DNA of 64,000 bases from Fodinicola acaciae (GTDB lineage: Bacteria; Actinomycetota; Actinomycetes; Mycobacteriales; HKI-0501), in assembly GCF_010993745.1 (NCBI RefSeq), contig NZ_WOTN01000002.1, positions 1,984,001 through 2,048,000 of the forward strand, written 5' to 3'. The position numbers and the translations under genes are program-made. The first letter of the stretch is position 1, and every line of letters begins with the position of its first letter. Below, piece after piece: positions 23,527-31,904 of the stretch. The notes below the pieces were generated by a model, which searched no databases, was not told where the DNA came from, and saw nothing but the letters and a program-made list of their open reading frames with translations.

Positions 23527-25238
23527 GCTCGCCGTATGTGCTGCGCGAGTATTCGCTCGTCGCCGACGGCGAACGTGGTGCGCTGTGCGGACCGGACGGC
23601 AACATTTCCTGGCTGTGCGTGCCGAGTTGGCACGACGACGCGGTGTTCGCCGACCTGATCGGCGGCGACGGAAGATACGCCGTGACGCCGGTCGAACGCT
23701 ATGTGTGGGGTGGCTATTACGAGCCGGCGACGCTGATCTGGCGACACAGCTGGGTCACCATCGACAATCGCGTCGTCGAATGCCGCGATGCGATGGCCGC
23801 ACCGGCGGATCCCCGATATGCGGTGCTGCTGCGGCAAATCAGCGGTTCTGGCGGCACGGTCGAGATCACCCTGGACTTACGCGGCCGGTTCGGCGCCGAG
23901 CGGATGTCCGAGCTGCGCCAGGACGACTCCGGCCGGTGGACCGGACGCTCCGGCTCGTTGCGTTTTCGTTGGTCCGGCGCGGATGACGCGGTCGTCACCG
24001 ACTCCGGTGAACTGTCGGCGAGGTGGCGGCTGGAGCCGGGCCAGACCCGTGATCTCGTGCTGGAAATCGGCCGGACACTGCCGGACGAACCGACGGACGC
24101 GTCGCAGGCCTGGACGGCGACCGGGGTCTATTGGGAAAACTCGATGCCGTCGCTGCACGCGACGGTGGCGCCGCGAGACGCGCGCCATTCGTACGCGGTG
24201 CTGCGCGGCCTCACCACCAGTGGTGGCGGAATGGTCGCAGCGGCAACGATGTCGCTGCCGGAGCGAGCCGAAATGGGACGCAATTTCGACTATCGGTATT
24301 GCTGGATTCGGGACCAGTGTTACGCCGGCATCGCCGCGCAGGTCGCCGGTGCCACGGATTTGGTCGATGCGGCGGTCAGTTTCGTCAGCGAGCGGCTGAT
24401 CGCCGACGGCGCTTCGATGTCGCCGGCGTACCAGATCGATGGCGAGCCGATCCCGTCGCAACGCTCGCTCGAACTCGCCGGCTATCCGGGCGGATTCGAC
24501 GTGATCGGCAATCAGGTGAACAAGCAGCTCCAGCTGGATGCATTTGGTGAAGCGCTGCAACTGCTGTCGGCCGCGGTCGATCGGCTGGACACCGATGGAT
24601 GGCGCGCGCTGAGCGTTGCCGTCGACGCGATCGACCGGCACTGGCCACAGCCGGAAGCCGGGATTTGGGAACTGCACGACGATTTCTGGACGCATTCACG
24701 TTTGTCCTGCGTCGCCGGCCTGCGTGCCGCGGCGAGAATCGCACCGGTCGCCGACGCCGCGCGCTTTGTCCAGCTGGCCGAGACGATCATGGCCGAGACG
24801 ACCCGCCGGTGCCTGCGCTCGGACAGTGTCTGGCAGCGCAGCCCGAGCCTGATCGGTACGGACGCGAGCCTGGTCATGCCGTCCGTACGCGGCGCGCTGC
24901 CGGCTGACGATCCGCGTACGCGCAACACGTTGGCGGCCGTACGCGGTGAGCTCGCCAGCGACGGCTATGTCTATCGCTATGCGCACGGCAACCATCCGCT
25001 CGGCGAGATCGAAGGCGCGTTTTTGTTGTGTGGCTTCATGATGGCCCTCGCGCAGTTTGACCAGGGCCACCACGTCGACGCGTTTCGCTGGTTCGAGCGC
25101 ACCAGGAGTGCCTGCGGCCCGCCGGCGTTGTTCGCGGAGGAGTACGACGTGCGGCAGCGGCAGCTGCGCGGCAACCTACCGCAGGCCTTCGTACACGCCG
25201 CGCTGCTGGAGACGGCGTCGCGGCTGGCGGACGCGTAG
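23523..25238 (+). CDS. Glycoside hydrolase family 15 protein (glucoamylase/trehalase-like)
   Basis: A 571-aa cytosolic GH15 enzyme. It begins [20 protein letters not shown] with the typical N-terminal beta-sandwich (to ~235). The (alpha/alpha)6 barrel starts at GRNFDYRYCWIRDQCYAGI, the family's YRxxWxRD motif. GIWELHDDFWTHSRLSCVAG matches the GIWE...THS element and carries a catalytic-region Glu. The C-terminal part has NHPLGEIEGAFLLCGF and ALFAEEYD, where a second catalytic Glu is expected. Actinobacterial relatives hydrolyse trehalose or short alpha-glucans. The start is GTG 23523. Coupling to an SDR suggests turnover of a modified glucoside. Confidence 0.85.
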   Translation: MSSPYVLREYSLVADGERGALCGPDGNISWLCVPSWHDDAVFADLIGGDGRYAVTPVERYVWGGYYEPATLIWRHSWVTIDNRVVECRDAMAAPADPRYAVLLRQISGSGGTVEITLDLRGRFGAERMSELRQDDSGRWTGRSGSLRFRWSGADDAVVTDSGELSARWRLEPGQTRDLVLEIGRTLPDEPTDASQAWTATGVYWENSMPSLHATVAPRDARHSYAVLRGLTTSGGGMVAAATMSLPERAEMGRNFDYRYCWIRDQCYAGIAAQVAGATDLVDAAVSFVSERLIADGASMSPAYQIDGEPIPSQRSLELAGYPGGFDVIGNQVNKQLQLDAFGEALQLLSAAVDRLDTDGWRALSVAVDAIDRHWPQPEAGIWELHDDFWTHSRLSCVAGLRAAARIAPVADAARFVQLAETIMAETTRRCLRSDSVWQRSPSLIGTDASLVMPSVRGALPADDPRTRNTLAAVRGELASDGYVYRYAHGNHPLGEIEGAFLLCGFMMALAQFDQGHHVDAFRWFERTRSACGPPALFAEEYDVRQRQLRGNLPQAFVHAALLETASRLADA

Positions 25239-25285
25239 GAGCTCCGGCACCGGGTACTCGCTCCACGATCGACAGAGGAGGCGCG

Positions 25286-25837
25286 ATGACTTCGACCAGC
25301 AAGCAGCGACTGGCTCGGGTGTATCGGACCGGCGCCGGAGTTTTCGGCTTCGTGCTTGCCGTGTACGGCGTGGTCGGCTTCGTCCAGCAGGTGCCGCTGA
25401 CCGCTCACCGCGGTGAGCCGGTGCTGGGGATGCCGACGACCGGACTGCTGGCCGGCATCTCGGTGGTGACCGGCCTGATCCTGCTGTTCGCGGCGTTTCT
25501 CAAGCCGGCCATCGCGTCCACGGTGGACGTGGCCATCGGCATCCTGTTTTTGTTGTCCGGCCTGATAAACATCTGTGTGCTGCGTACGTCGCTGGAGGTG
25601 CTGGGTTTCGACATGCGCAACGTCATCTTCAGTTTCGTGGTCGGACTGGGGTTGATGACGTGTGGTTTCTACGGCCGGGTTTCCGGCAGTCTGCCACCGG
25701 ACAACCCCAACTGGCGGCGCCGGCACGGCCTGCCTGAGGAGCCGCGGGAAGGCGAAGACCTCGGCCGCACCGGCTATCCCGGCGGCGGCACCGAGCCGAG
25801 CCGCGATCTCGACGCGATCGCCGGCCAGAAGGAGTGA
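25286..25837 (+). CDS. DUF4383 membrane protein
   Basis: A 183-aa protein with four membrane helices (~17-130): GVFGFVLAVYGVVGFVQQVP, LLAGISVVTGLILLFAAFL, TVDVAIGILFLLSGLINICV and VIFSFVVGLGLMTCGFYGRV. A hydrophilic Pro/Gly/Glu tail follows. This arrangement matches DUF4383. An excellent ribosome site, GAGGAGGCG, precedes ATG 25286. It overlaps the next small acidic gene and is likely co-expressed with it, a pairing seen with stress-type proteins. Confidence 0.8.
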   Translation: MTSTSKQRLARVYRTGAGVFGFVLAVYGVVGFVQQVPLTAHRGEPVLGMPTTGLLAGISVVTGLILLFAAFLKPAIASTVDVAIGILFLLSGLINICVLRTSLEVLGFDMRNVIFSFVVGLGLMTCGFYGRVSGSLPPDNPNWRRRHGLPEEPREGEDLGRTGYPGGGTEPSRDLDAIAGQKE

Positions 25838-26091
25838 CGGTGACCGACCCCAACACGACGACACCACCGCAGGACGGCGAGCTGGCCGCGGATCCGCAGC
25901 TGGACGCGGCGGCGACCAGCGCTGCTGAGGACCTGGACGAGGACCGGCTCGGCACCGATCCGCTGGAGGACGGCATGGAGCCGCCGGAAGGTTGGTCGGA
26001 GGCCGACGCGTACGGCACGACCAGGACCGAACAACGCGACGGCGAGAGCCTGGACGACCGGCTGGAACAGGAACGCCCGGACGTCAGCTGA
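25834..26091 (+). CDS. Small acidic protein (DUF5709-like)
   Basis: An 85-aa acidic, probably disordered protein. The core EDLDEDRLGTDPLEDGMEPP, then WSEADAYGTT, and a terminal SLDDRLEQERPD is the pattern I recall for DUF5709; this is unverified by search. The start is GTG 25834 (overlapping the DUF4383 stop) or GTG 25840. It contains no cysteines or helices that point to a catalytic role. The 3' end overlaps the convergent CheR-type gene by 8 bp. Confidence 0.7.
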   Translation: MTVTDPNTTTPPQDGELAADPQLDAAATSAAEDLDEDRLGTDPLEDGMEPPEGWSEADAYGTTRTEQRDGESLDDRLEQERPDVS

Positions 26092-27937
26092 CCTCGGGTT
26101 CCATCACCAGCATCGCGCCTTTCACGGCGCCTTTGGCGGTGCGCAACGCACCGGCGGTGACCACGACCCGCGTCTCGCGTCCCCGCCGCGTGACGGCCGT
26201 GACGACCAGTCGCTGCGGTGTCGAGCCGTCGGCGATGGCGTGCCGGATCGGCGTACGCAACTCGGCCAGCGGCAGACCGATGTCCAGGTTGAGCAGGTGC
26301 TCACCCTCGGCCTCCTCACGCCGTACGCCCCACAGGTCCTCGGCGCCGCGGTTCCACACCAGCACCCGCATTTCCGCGTCGACGACGACCAGCGAGGCAC
26401 GGAACGAGGTCAGGATCGAGTCGAGGAAGTCGCTGGTGTTGTCCAGCTCCTCGCTGCGCTCGCGCAGAGCGTCGTTGATGGTCTGCAGCTCGTCGTTGGT
26501 CGACTGCAGCTCCTCGTTCATCGTCTCCAGTTCTTCGTTGGTCGACTGGAGTTCCTCGTTGGTGGTCTCGAGTTCCTCAACGGTGGACTGCAGTTCCTCG
26601 TTGGTCGTCTCGAGTTCTTCGTTGGTGGACTGCAGTTCCTCGTACGCCGACTCCAGCTGCCGGTTGGTGCGCTCCAGCTCGTCGAGCAGCCGGCGCGCCG
26701 CCGTGACGTCGTGGAAGACAATCGAGACACCGAGCAGCGCGTTGTCGGTGTGGATCAGCGGATTGATGTGCACCTCGAACCACATCGACTCGCCGCCGCG
26801 TTGCCACTCCACCTGTTCGACGCGGATGGCGCGACGCTCCACCTTCGAGTGCTCGACGTTGCTGCGCAGCTCCACCGGCCGGTAGGAGATCTCCAGGTCG
26901 CGCAGCGGCCGGCCGATGTCGCGGTGCGAGAGCCCCAACACGTTTTCGGCCTGCTGGTTGACCAGCGCGACGGTGTCGTCGCCGGTGACGACGATCTGCG
27001 CGACCGGACTGGCCAGGAACGCGTGCTCGCGCAGCTGGTCCATCTCGCTGAGGGGCGTACGCCGGTCGGGTACGAACGCCTGGCTGACCCAGTTTTGCGT
27101 GCCGGGGGTGGCAACCGTGGTCTTGCGGAAGATCCGCCGCTTCAGGTCCAGCGGACTGAACAGGTTGGCGTGGCTGAGCAGCATTTCGGCGCGACCGAGG
27201 AAAAGTACGCCGCGCGGCACCAGCGCGAAGTGGAAGCGGCTGAGCACCTTGGTCTGCGTCTCGGCGTTGAAATACATCAGCGTGTTGCGGCACACCAGCA
27301 GGTCGATGCGGGAGATCGGCGCGTCCTGCACCAGATCGTTGCGGCCGAAGATGACCGAGCGGCGCATGTCGCCGCGAAACACGTAACGACCGTTCTGCGC
27401 CTCGAAATACTTCTCCACCAGCTCGGCCGGCAGGCCGTTGAGATCGCGCTCGCTATAGACCGCCTGCCGCGCGGTCGCCAGCGCGTCGTCGTCGACGTCG
27501 GTGGCATAGATCTTGACCCGTTGGCGAAACTGCTCCTGTCCCAGCGCCTCGGCCAGCAGGATGGCCAGGCTGTAGGCCTCCTCGCCGGACGCGCAGCCGG
27601 CGCTCCAGATCCGTACGGGGTCCTGCGGACTGCGCTCGGCCAGCAGCGACGGGACGATCTCCTGGCCGATGTACTGCCAGGCCTCGGTGTCACGGAAGAA
27701 CGCGGTGACGTTGATCAGGATGGTGTTGAACAGCGCGGCGAACTCGTCGGAGTTGACCTGCAGGTGGTCGATGTATTCGACGTAGTCGTCGATGCCGATC
27801 TGGTGCATCCGGTGCCGGACCCGGCGTTGCAGGCTCGCGCGTTTGTAGCCGATGAAGTCGAAGCCGCGTGACTCCTTGAGATAGCGCAGCAGGTCCTCGA
27901 AATGGTCGGCTCCGGAGCTTGCCGGTTCGTCGCTCAC
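26084..27937 (-). CDS. CheR-type methyltransferase with PAS domains and coiled coil
   Basis: A 617-aa protein. The CheR N-domain (FEDLLRYLKESRGFDFIGYK) and SAM-dependent methyltransferase (VRIWSAGCASGEEAYSLAIL, IDLLVCRNTLMYFN) occupy ~1-270. A PAS domain follows (~305-420). Next is a striking heptad-like coiled coil (~420-500) built of EELQSTNEELETTNEEL-type repeats. A second PAS domain ends the protein. This is the CheR half of the widespread CheB/CheR/PAS signalling fusions; here the CheB half is a separate divergent gene 108 bp away. No chemotaxis receptors are nearby, so the role is probably non-chemotactic signalling together with the STAS proteins. Confidence 0.9.
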   Translation of the reverse strand: MSDEPASSGADHFEDLLRYLKESRGFDFIGYKRASLQRRVRHRMHQIGIDDYVEYIDHLQVNSDEFAALFNTILINVTAFFRDTEAWQYIGQEIVPSLLAERSPQDPVRIWSAGCASGEEAYSLAILLAEALGQEQFRQRVKIYATDVDDDALATARQAVYSERDLNGLPAELVEKYFEAQNGRYVFRGDMRRSVIFGRNDLVQDAPISRIDLLVCRNTLMYFNAETQTKVLSRFHFALVPRGVLFLGRAEMLLSHANLFSPLDLKRRIFRKTTVATPGTQNWVSQAFVPDRRTPLSEMDQLREHAFLASPVAQIVVTGDDTVALVNQQAENVLGLSHRDIGRPLRDLEISYRPVELRSNVEHSKVERRAIRVEQVEWQRGGESMWFEVHINPLIHTDNALLGVSIVFHDVTAARRLLDELERTNRQLESAYEELQSTNEELETTNEELQSTVEELETTNEELQSTNEELETMNEELQSTNDELQTINDALRERSEELDNTSDFLDSILTSFRASLVVVDAEMRVLVWNRGAEDLWGVRREEAEGEHLLNLDIGLPLAELRTPIRHAIADGSTPQRLVVTAVTRRGRETRVVVTAGALRTAKGAVKGAMLVMEPEVS

Positions 27938-28045
27938 AGGAGAACGCTACTGCACATGATGACCGTACGACTGTTTCGACGTGGTCCGCCGGGGGCATCC
28001 CGGGGCTGGCCGGATCCTTTCCTCGGCCAGGAGGCTGGCGAACCG

Positions 28046-29044
28046 ATGACCGAGATCGATCGGCTGGTGGTGATCGGCGCGTCGGCCGGTGGCGTGGAGG
28101 CGCTTCGTACGCTCGTCTCCGGCATCGCGCCGGACATCCCGGCACCGATCCTGGTCGTTCTGCACCTGCCGACCGGTGGCCGCAGCGTGCTGCCCTCGAT
28201 CCTGGAGCGCGCCGGCCGCTTACCGGCGGTGAGCGTACGACACGAGATGCCGCTGGCCAACGGCCAGATCTACGTCGCGCCGCCGGGTCATCACCTGCTG
28301 GTCGCCGGCGACCGCGCGGCGCTTTCCCACGGCCCCACCGAAAGTGGCCACCGGCCGGCCATCGACGCGCTGTTCCGGTCGGCCGCGCGGTCCACGCTGC
28401 CGACCGTCGGTGTGCTGCTCTCCGGCGTACTCGACGACGGTGTCGCCGGTCTCGCCTCGATCGTCGCGCACGGCGGCGTCGCGGTCGCACAGGACCCGAC
28501 CGAGGCGCTGTTCCCGGACATGCCGGCCGCCGTGCTGCGGGAGATCCCCGACGCGGTCTGCATGCCGAGCTTGAAGATCGGTGAGACGCTGACCGAGTGG
28601 CTTGCGGCACTCAGCGAAGCACACGCGGCGGCCGCCGGATCGGACGACGTGATGCTCATGGAAGACGACATCGCCAGGGGAGCGGGTGACCGGCACGGCC
28701 ACCTCGGCCGGCTGGCCGGCATCAGCTGTCCGGACTGCCACGGCCCGCTGTCCGAGATCGACCCGGGATCTCGCCGGTATCGGTGCCGGGTCGGCCACGC
28801 GTGGACCGCGGCCGCTCTGCTGGACGCCCAAGCCGTCGAGTTGGAGCGCGCGTTATGGACCGCTCTGCGTACGCTGGAGGAGCGCGCCAGCCTGGCTGGC
28901 AGATTGCAGAGCGAGGCACGGCGGCGCGGCAGCGACACGCTGGTCCGGCGTTATGGCGACATGTTCGAGGAGTGTGGCGACGCTGCGCGGGTCATCCGGC
29001 AGCACTTGCTCGCGGCCGACCAGCAGTCACCGGCCGACCCGTAG
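28046..29044 (+). CDS. CheB-type methylesterase with C-terminal zinc-ribbon-like segment
   Basis: A 332-aa protein. The CheB domain (1-190) has the nucleophile Ser in VVIGASAGGVEALR, His in ILVVLHLP, and Asp in LLSGVLDDGVAGL. No receiver domain precedes it. The C-terminal part (~225-330) has CPDCHGPLSEIDPGS then YRCRVGHAWTAAALL, a possible zinc ribbon, followed by a helical bundle. ATG 28046 has a good GGAGG ribosome site (28030-28034). It is divergent from the CheR-PAS gene and presumably opposes it by removing methyl groups from a shared target. Confidence 0.85.
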   Translation: MTEIDRLVVIGASAGGVEALRTLVSGIAPDIPAPILVVLHLPTGGRSVLPSILERAGRLPAVSVRHEMPLANGQIYVAPPGHHLLVAGDRAALSHGPTESGHRPAIDALFRSAARSTLPTVGVLLSGVLDDGVAGLASIVAHGGVAVAQDPTEALFPDMPAAVLREIPDAVCMPSLKIGETLTEWLAALSEAHAAAAGSDDVMLMEDDIARGAGDRHGHLGRLAGISCPDCHGPLSEIDPGSRRYRCRVGHAWTAAALLDAQAVELERALWTALRTLEERASLAGRLQSEARRRGSDTLVRRYGDMFEECGDAARVIRQHLLAADQQSPADP

Positions 29045-29758
29045 CGTGGCCCAGACGACCTTGCCGCCCGACGGCGTCGGGTTGCAGCCCCATGCGCGCG
29101 CGGTGGCGGCGACGATGGCCAGCCCGGACGGTTTCTTGATGCCGTACGCGCCTTCGCGCAGGACCGCCGGGTAGGGGCTGTCGTCGGAGACGGTGATGCC
29201 GAACAGGCCGCGGCGCAGCTCCAGCCGCAGGTCGAAGCCGGAGTCGGTGTGCACGATGGTGTTCTCGGTGAACTCGGTGGCGATCGCCATGGCCGGCATG
29301 GTGAGGTCGAGCAGCTGCCACTGCGCGGTGATGTCGCGGACGAAACGACGCGCCAGGCGTGAGCTCGCGGGGGCGTGCGGATACGTACGTCGTACGCGGC
29401 GTCGCCTCGGTTGGTCCGGCAGCGAGCGGACCGCGGCCGCGACGCTGTCGTACAACGGCACGAACCTGGTGACCGCGGCTCCGGTCAGACGCCGGTGTTG
29501 CTCGCCTTCCGCGACCAGCAGCAGTGGTGTGGCCGGCCATTCGCTGATCTGGATCCAGACCGAATAGAAGACGCTCATGAACTCCAGTGCGCCGATGCGC
29601 AGGTCGCCGAGGTCCACGACGATGGCCGGCGGCTCGTCGGCCGCGTGTTTGAGCAGCATGTCGCGCAGCTCACCATAGCTGGCGCGGTCGAGCGTGCCGG
29701 ACGGCCGCACGTGCAGATGCGTTGGTGCGGTCGTCGCGTCGAAACGCATGTCGTTCAC
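29027..29758 (-). CDS. STAS domain fused to anti-sigma-type HATPase
   Basis: A 243-aa fusion. The N-terminal STAS-like domain (~10-115) reads AIVVDLGDLRIGALEFMSVF, where the usual D-S-S-G phosphorylation site is replaced. The C-terminal RsbW/SpoIIAB-like ATPase (~130-243) has the N-box AIATEFTENTIVHTDSGFDL, a weak G1 (VSDDSPYPAV), and a G2-like IKKPSGLAIVAATARAWG. The combination suggests a switch protein that pairs an antagonist-like module with its kinase-like module in one chain. Stop overlap with cheB is 18 bp. Start: ATG 29758 or ATG 29749. Confidence 0.8.
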   Translation of the reverse strand: MNDMRFDATTAPTHLHVRPSGTLDRASYGELRDMLLKHAADEPPAIVVDLGDLRIGALEFMSVFYSVWIQISEWPATPLLLVAEGEQHRRLTGAAVTRFVPLYDSVAAAVRSLPDQPRRRRVRRTYPHAPASSRLARRFVRDITAQWQLLDLTMPAMAIATEFTENTIVHTDSGFDLRLELRRGLFGITVSDDSPYPAVLREGAYGIKKPSGLAIVAATARAWGCNPTPSGGKVVWATLRVGR

Positions 29759-29820
29759 CTCATCGTGAGGCTACCCGTTCGTCGCCGTCATCATCGCGTG
29801 TCTCGGGTCGGTCTGCGGTC

Positions 29821-30170
29821 GTACGCGTCACCTCCACCGCGATCTGCGGCTACGAGCCGATGGGGATCGTGGAGGAGGTGGGCGCGCAGGTCACCGGCAT
29901 CCGGCCCGGCGATCGCGTGGTGGTTCCGTTCGACATTTCCTGCGGCTCCTGTTGGATGTGCGACCGCGGCTTGTACGCACAGTGCGAGACCACGCAGGTG
30001 CGTGAGTTTGGCACCGGTGCGGCGCTTTTCGGCTGTACCAAGCTCTACGGCCAGGTGCCCGGTGGCCGAGTTCTTGCGCGTACCACGGTGGCATGACCGA
30101 TCCGCTGCCGATGCTTCAGTTGTTCCAGAAGAAACAGGACGAGGCCATCAAGGTCATCCTGCATCCGTGA
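29821..30170 (+). pseudogene. Degenerate zinc-dependent alcohol dehydrogenase
   Basis: Two ends of one Zn-ADH remain. The N-terminal part reads VVRVTSTAICG and then directly YEPMGIVEEVGAQVTGIRPG, so ~20 residues with the expected GHE loop are lost. ISCGSCWMCDRGLYAQCETT (structural-zinc cysteines) and LYGQVPGG follow. The frame then shifts (AEFLRVPR continues in another frame). The sequence next jumps to the extreme C-terminus, LFQKKQDEAIKVILHP, ending at 30170. The whole nucleotide-binding domain (~250 codons) is missing. The pseudogene abuts repeat copy D. Confidence 0.85.
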
Positions 30171-30560
30171 GTTTCACGATTGTTGGGTCGGGTTCCGTGG
30201 CGTCCCGATAGGTGCCGAGAAGGCCCACTATATGAGACACTGCAATGTCCGATTTGATGTCTTGTTGAACAAGTATTACGCAGCCCGGTGGCCTCACCCG
30301 TATTGTCAGCCACGGCAGTCACACCAGTAACACCTTGGCGCCCGCTCAATGTTCGCAAGGCCCCCATGCGTGCGTCAGATGCACGTAAGGAGGCCATGCC
30401 ACCAAACCGCAAACCGGCAAGACGGACATTTAGCGCTACAGCGCCGTGATCGGCGTCCATACCGACGGGTTGCTTCCCATACGTGACCGAGCAAGCCTAG
30501 AGACCCCAGCCCCGCACGCCCGCCGCGCAGGCGAAAACCCCACCACCCACCAAGGCGCCA
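30171..30560 (+). repeat. Dispersed mosaic repeat, copy D (internally deleted)
   Basis: Copy D follows the ADH pseudogene stop directly. It keeps the left-edge GATTGTTG, a shortened core (GTGGCGTCCCGATAGGTG), the palindrome CTTGTTGAACAAG (30261-30273), the GTATTGTCAGCCACGGCAGTCACACC-type arm (30300-30325), the GTGACCGAGCAAGCCT motif (30483-30498), and a right terminal-repeat piece CGCCGCGCAGGCGAAAACCC (30521-30540). A hairpin with arms 30359-30373 and 30381-30395 around GTCAGAT is shared in style with the element at 51073-51113. A GGACATTTAGCGCT block (30423-30436) is present. Confidence 0.8.
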
Positions 30561-30623
30561 AACAAAACAAACAGCAACCCAGCTACGCGCCAACCGCCGG
30601 CCGTACGAGCCTTCTGGCCGCCC

Positions 30624-31037
30624 TCAGAGCTTCCCCAACCCCTGCCGCGCCTCACGCTCGGTGGGTTGCGGACGTACGACATCCGTGAGCCCGGTCAGCG
30701 TCAGCGGCCGCAGCACCGCCTGTTGACTGGCTACGAACTCGATCAGTTGCGCGTGCGTACGCGCTCTCTCGCGCAACTGGACCAGCGCGGACAGTCCCGA
30801 CGACGCGAGGAACGTGATCCGCTCCAGGTCCACCAGCAGCCGTCCAGAGGCTTTGAGCAGTCGGGTGGCCGTGTCGAGCAGGGCCGGCGCGGTGGCCATG
30901 TCGACTTCGCCGCCGACCTGAAGTGTCGGAATGTCCCCGTCCTGCAACCAGAGTGCGAACTCGTGGCCTTTCAGGCCGACCGGAGTCACCTCGACCGTGC
31001 CTGCGGCACCTGTGCGGTGCCACGCGTGTTGTCCCAC
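30624..31037 (-). CDS. STAS-domain anti-sigma factor antagonist
   Basis: A 137-aa protein with one STAS domain (~25-125). The phosphorylation region is VDLERITFLASSGLSALVQL, with the normal Ser-Ser-Gly. VGGEVDMATAPALLDTATRL is the typical first half. Such antagonists bind an anti-sigma kinase when dephosphorylated and so release a sigma factor. It is one of three STAS proteins within 3 kb, which suggests a partner-switching module with the STAS-ATPase protein at 29027-29758. The start is ATG 31037. Confidence 0.85.
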   Translation of the reverse strand: MGQHAWHRTGAAGTVEVTPVGLKGHEFALWLQDGDIPTLQVGGEVDMATAPALLDTATRLLKASGRLLVDLERITFLASSGLSALVQLRERARTHAQLIEFVASQQAVLRPLTLTGLTDVVRPQPTEREARQGLGKL

Positions 31038-31159
31038 CGTGACACTCCTCAGCGGCTCGTGAAAACGGCTGCTTCATAACCGCTACGCCAACCGTAGCCG
31101 CGTCCTCACCCGCGAGCAACGTCCTGTTTCACCGCCTCGCCAGCGGGTAGGCAGCAGGC

Positions 31160-31357
31160 ATGACCGACGAGCAGAAAGCGTACGCGGAGCTGTACGACGG
31201 CATCGACACCAGCGAGTACTCGCCGCGGCAGCGGGAGGAGGACGACGCGACCGCGCCGTGGCTCGACGACGACAAGCGGTCGGCCGCGGAGGACGACGCC
31301 GATGACCGGCAGCCGGCCGAGGAGCAGGCCGTACGCGTGGACGAGGAGCCGGACTGA
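31160..31357 (+). CDS. Small acidic protein, unknown
   Basis: A 65-aa highly acidic protein (MTDEQKAYAELYDGIDTSEY then PRQREEDDATAPWLDDD) with no predicted fold or membrane segment. It resembles DUF5709-type acidic proteins in composition but lacks their core. No strong ribosome site is visible before ATG 31160. It sits alone between two STAS genes. The uninterrupted acidic frame and host-like codon use support it as a gene; the function is unknown. Confidence 0.55.
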   Translation: MTDEQKAYAELYDGIDTSEYSPRQREEDDATAPWLDDDKRSAAEDDADDRQPAEEQAVRVDEEPD

Positions 31358-31493
31358 GGCCGCGACCTTTTGCGGCCAGTTGGCATGGCTCGTAGGGTGG
31401 CGGCAGCGGCTGTATCTGCGCGATGGCCGCGGGATCGGTCAGGTGAATGATCACGCGGTGCGGCGAACCGCACACACTGTTAGGAGCCGCCAG

Positions 31494-31904
31494 ATGGGTC
31501 GGCAGGAACGCACGATCGGAAATGACCGAGGCAGATTTCAGCAAGCCGCGCAGTCGGACGAATGCGTCTCCATCAACGTCCGGCTGGCCGGCTTGGACGC
31601 GCCGTCGGTGGTCGAGGTCAGCGGCGAGGTGGACATGACGACCTCACCGATGGTGATCGCCACGGTGAACGAGCTGCTCGACGACGGCGCCAGCGTCATC
31701 GTCGACCTCAGCGGCGTGACATTTCTCGGCTCGTCGGGCCTGGCCGGCCTGGTCGAGGTCACCGACCGCGCGAGCGAACGCGATCGGCAGCTGGCCATTG
31801 TGGCCAACAAACCGCCGGTCGTACGACCGATAGAAGTCACCGGGCTGCTGTCGCACCTGCCGACCTTCGCGTCGCTCAACGAGGCGCTGGCGCAGTTCGC
31901 CTGA
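31494..31904 (+). CDS. STAS-domain anti-sigma factor antagonist
   Basis: A 136-aa STAS protein. The domain (~25-125) contains VSGEVDMTTSPMVIATVNEL and the phosphorylation block VIVDLSGVTFLGSSGLAGLV with Ser-Ser-Gly intact. ATG 31494 is preceded by TAGGAGCC, a good ribosome site. It is a paralogue of the protein at 30624-31037 and the likely substrate of an anti-sigma kinase. Its stop abuts the convergent whiB stop. Confidence 0.85.
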   Translation: MGRQERTIGNDRGRFQQAAQSDECVSINVRLAGLDAPSVVEVSGEVDMTTSPMVIATVNELLDDGASVIVDLSGVTFLGSSGLAGLVEVTDRASERDRQLAIVANKPPVVRPIEVTGLLSHLPTFASLNEALAQFA

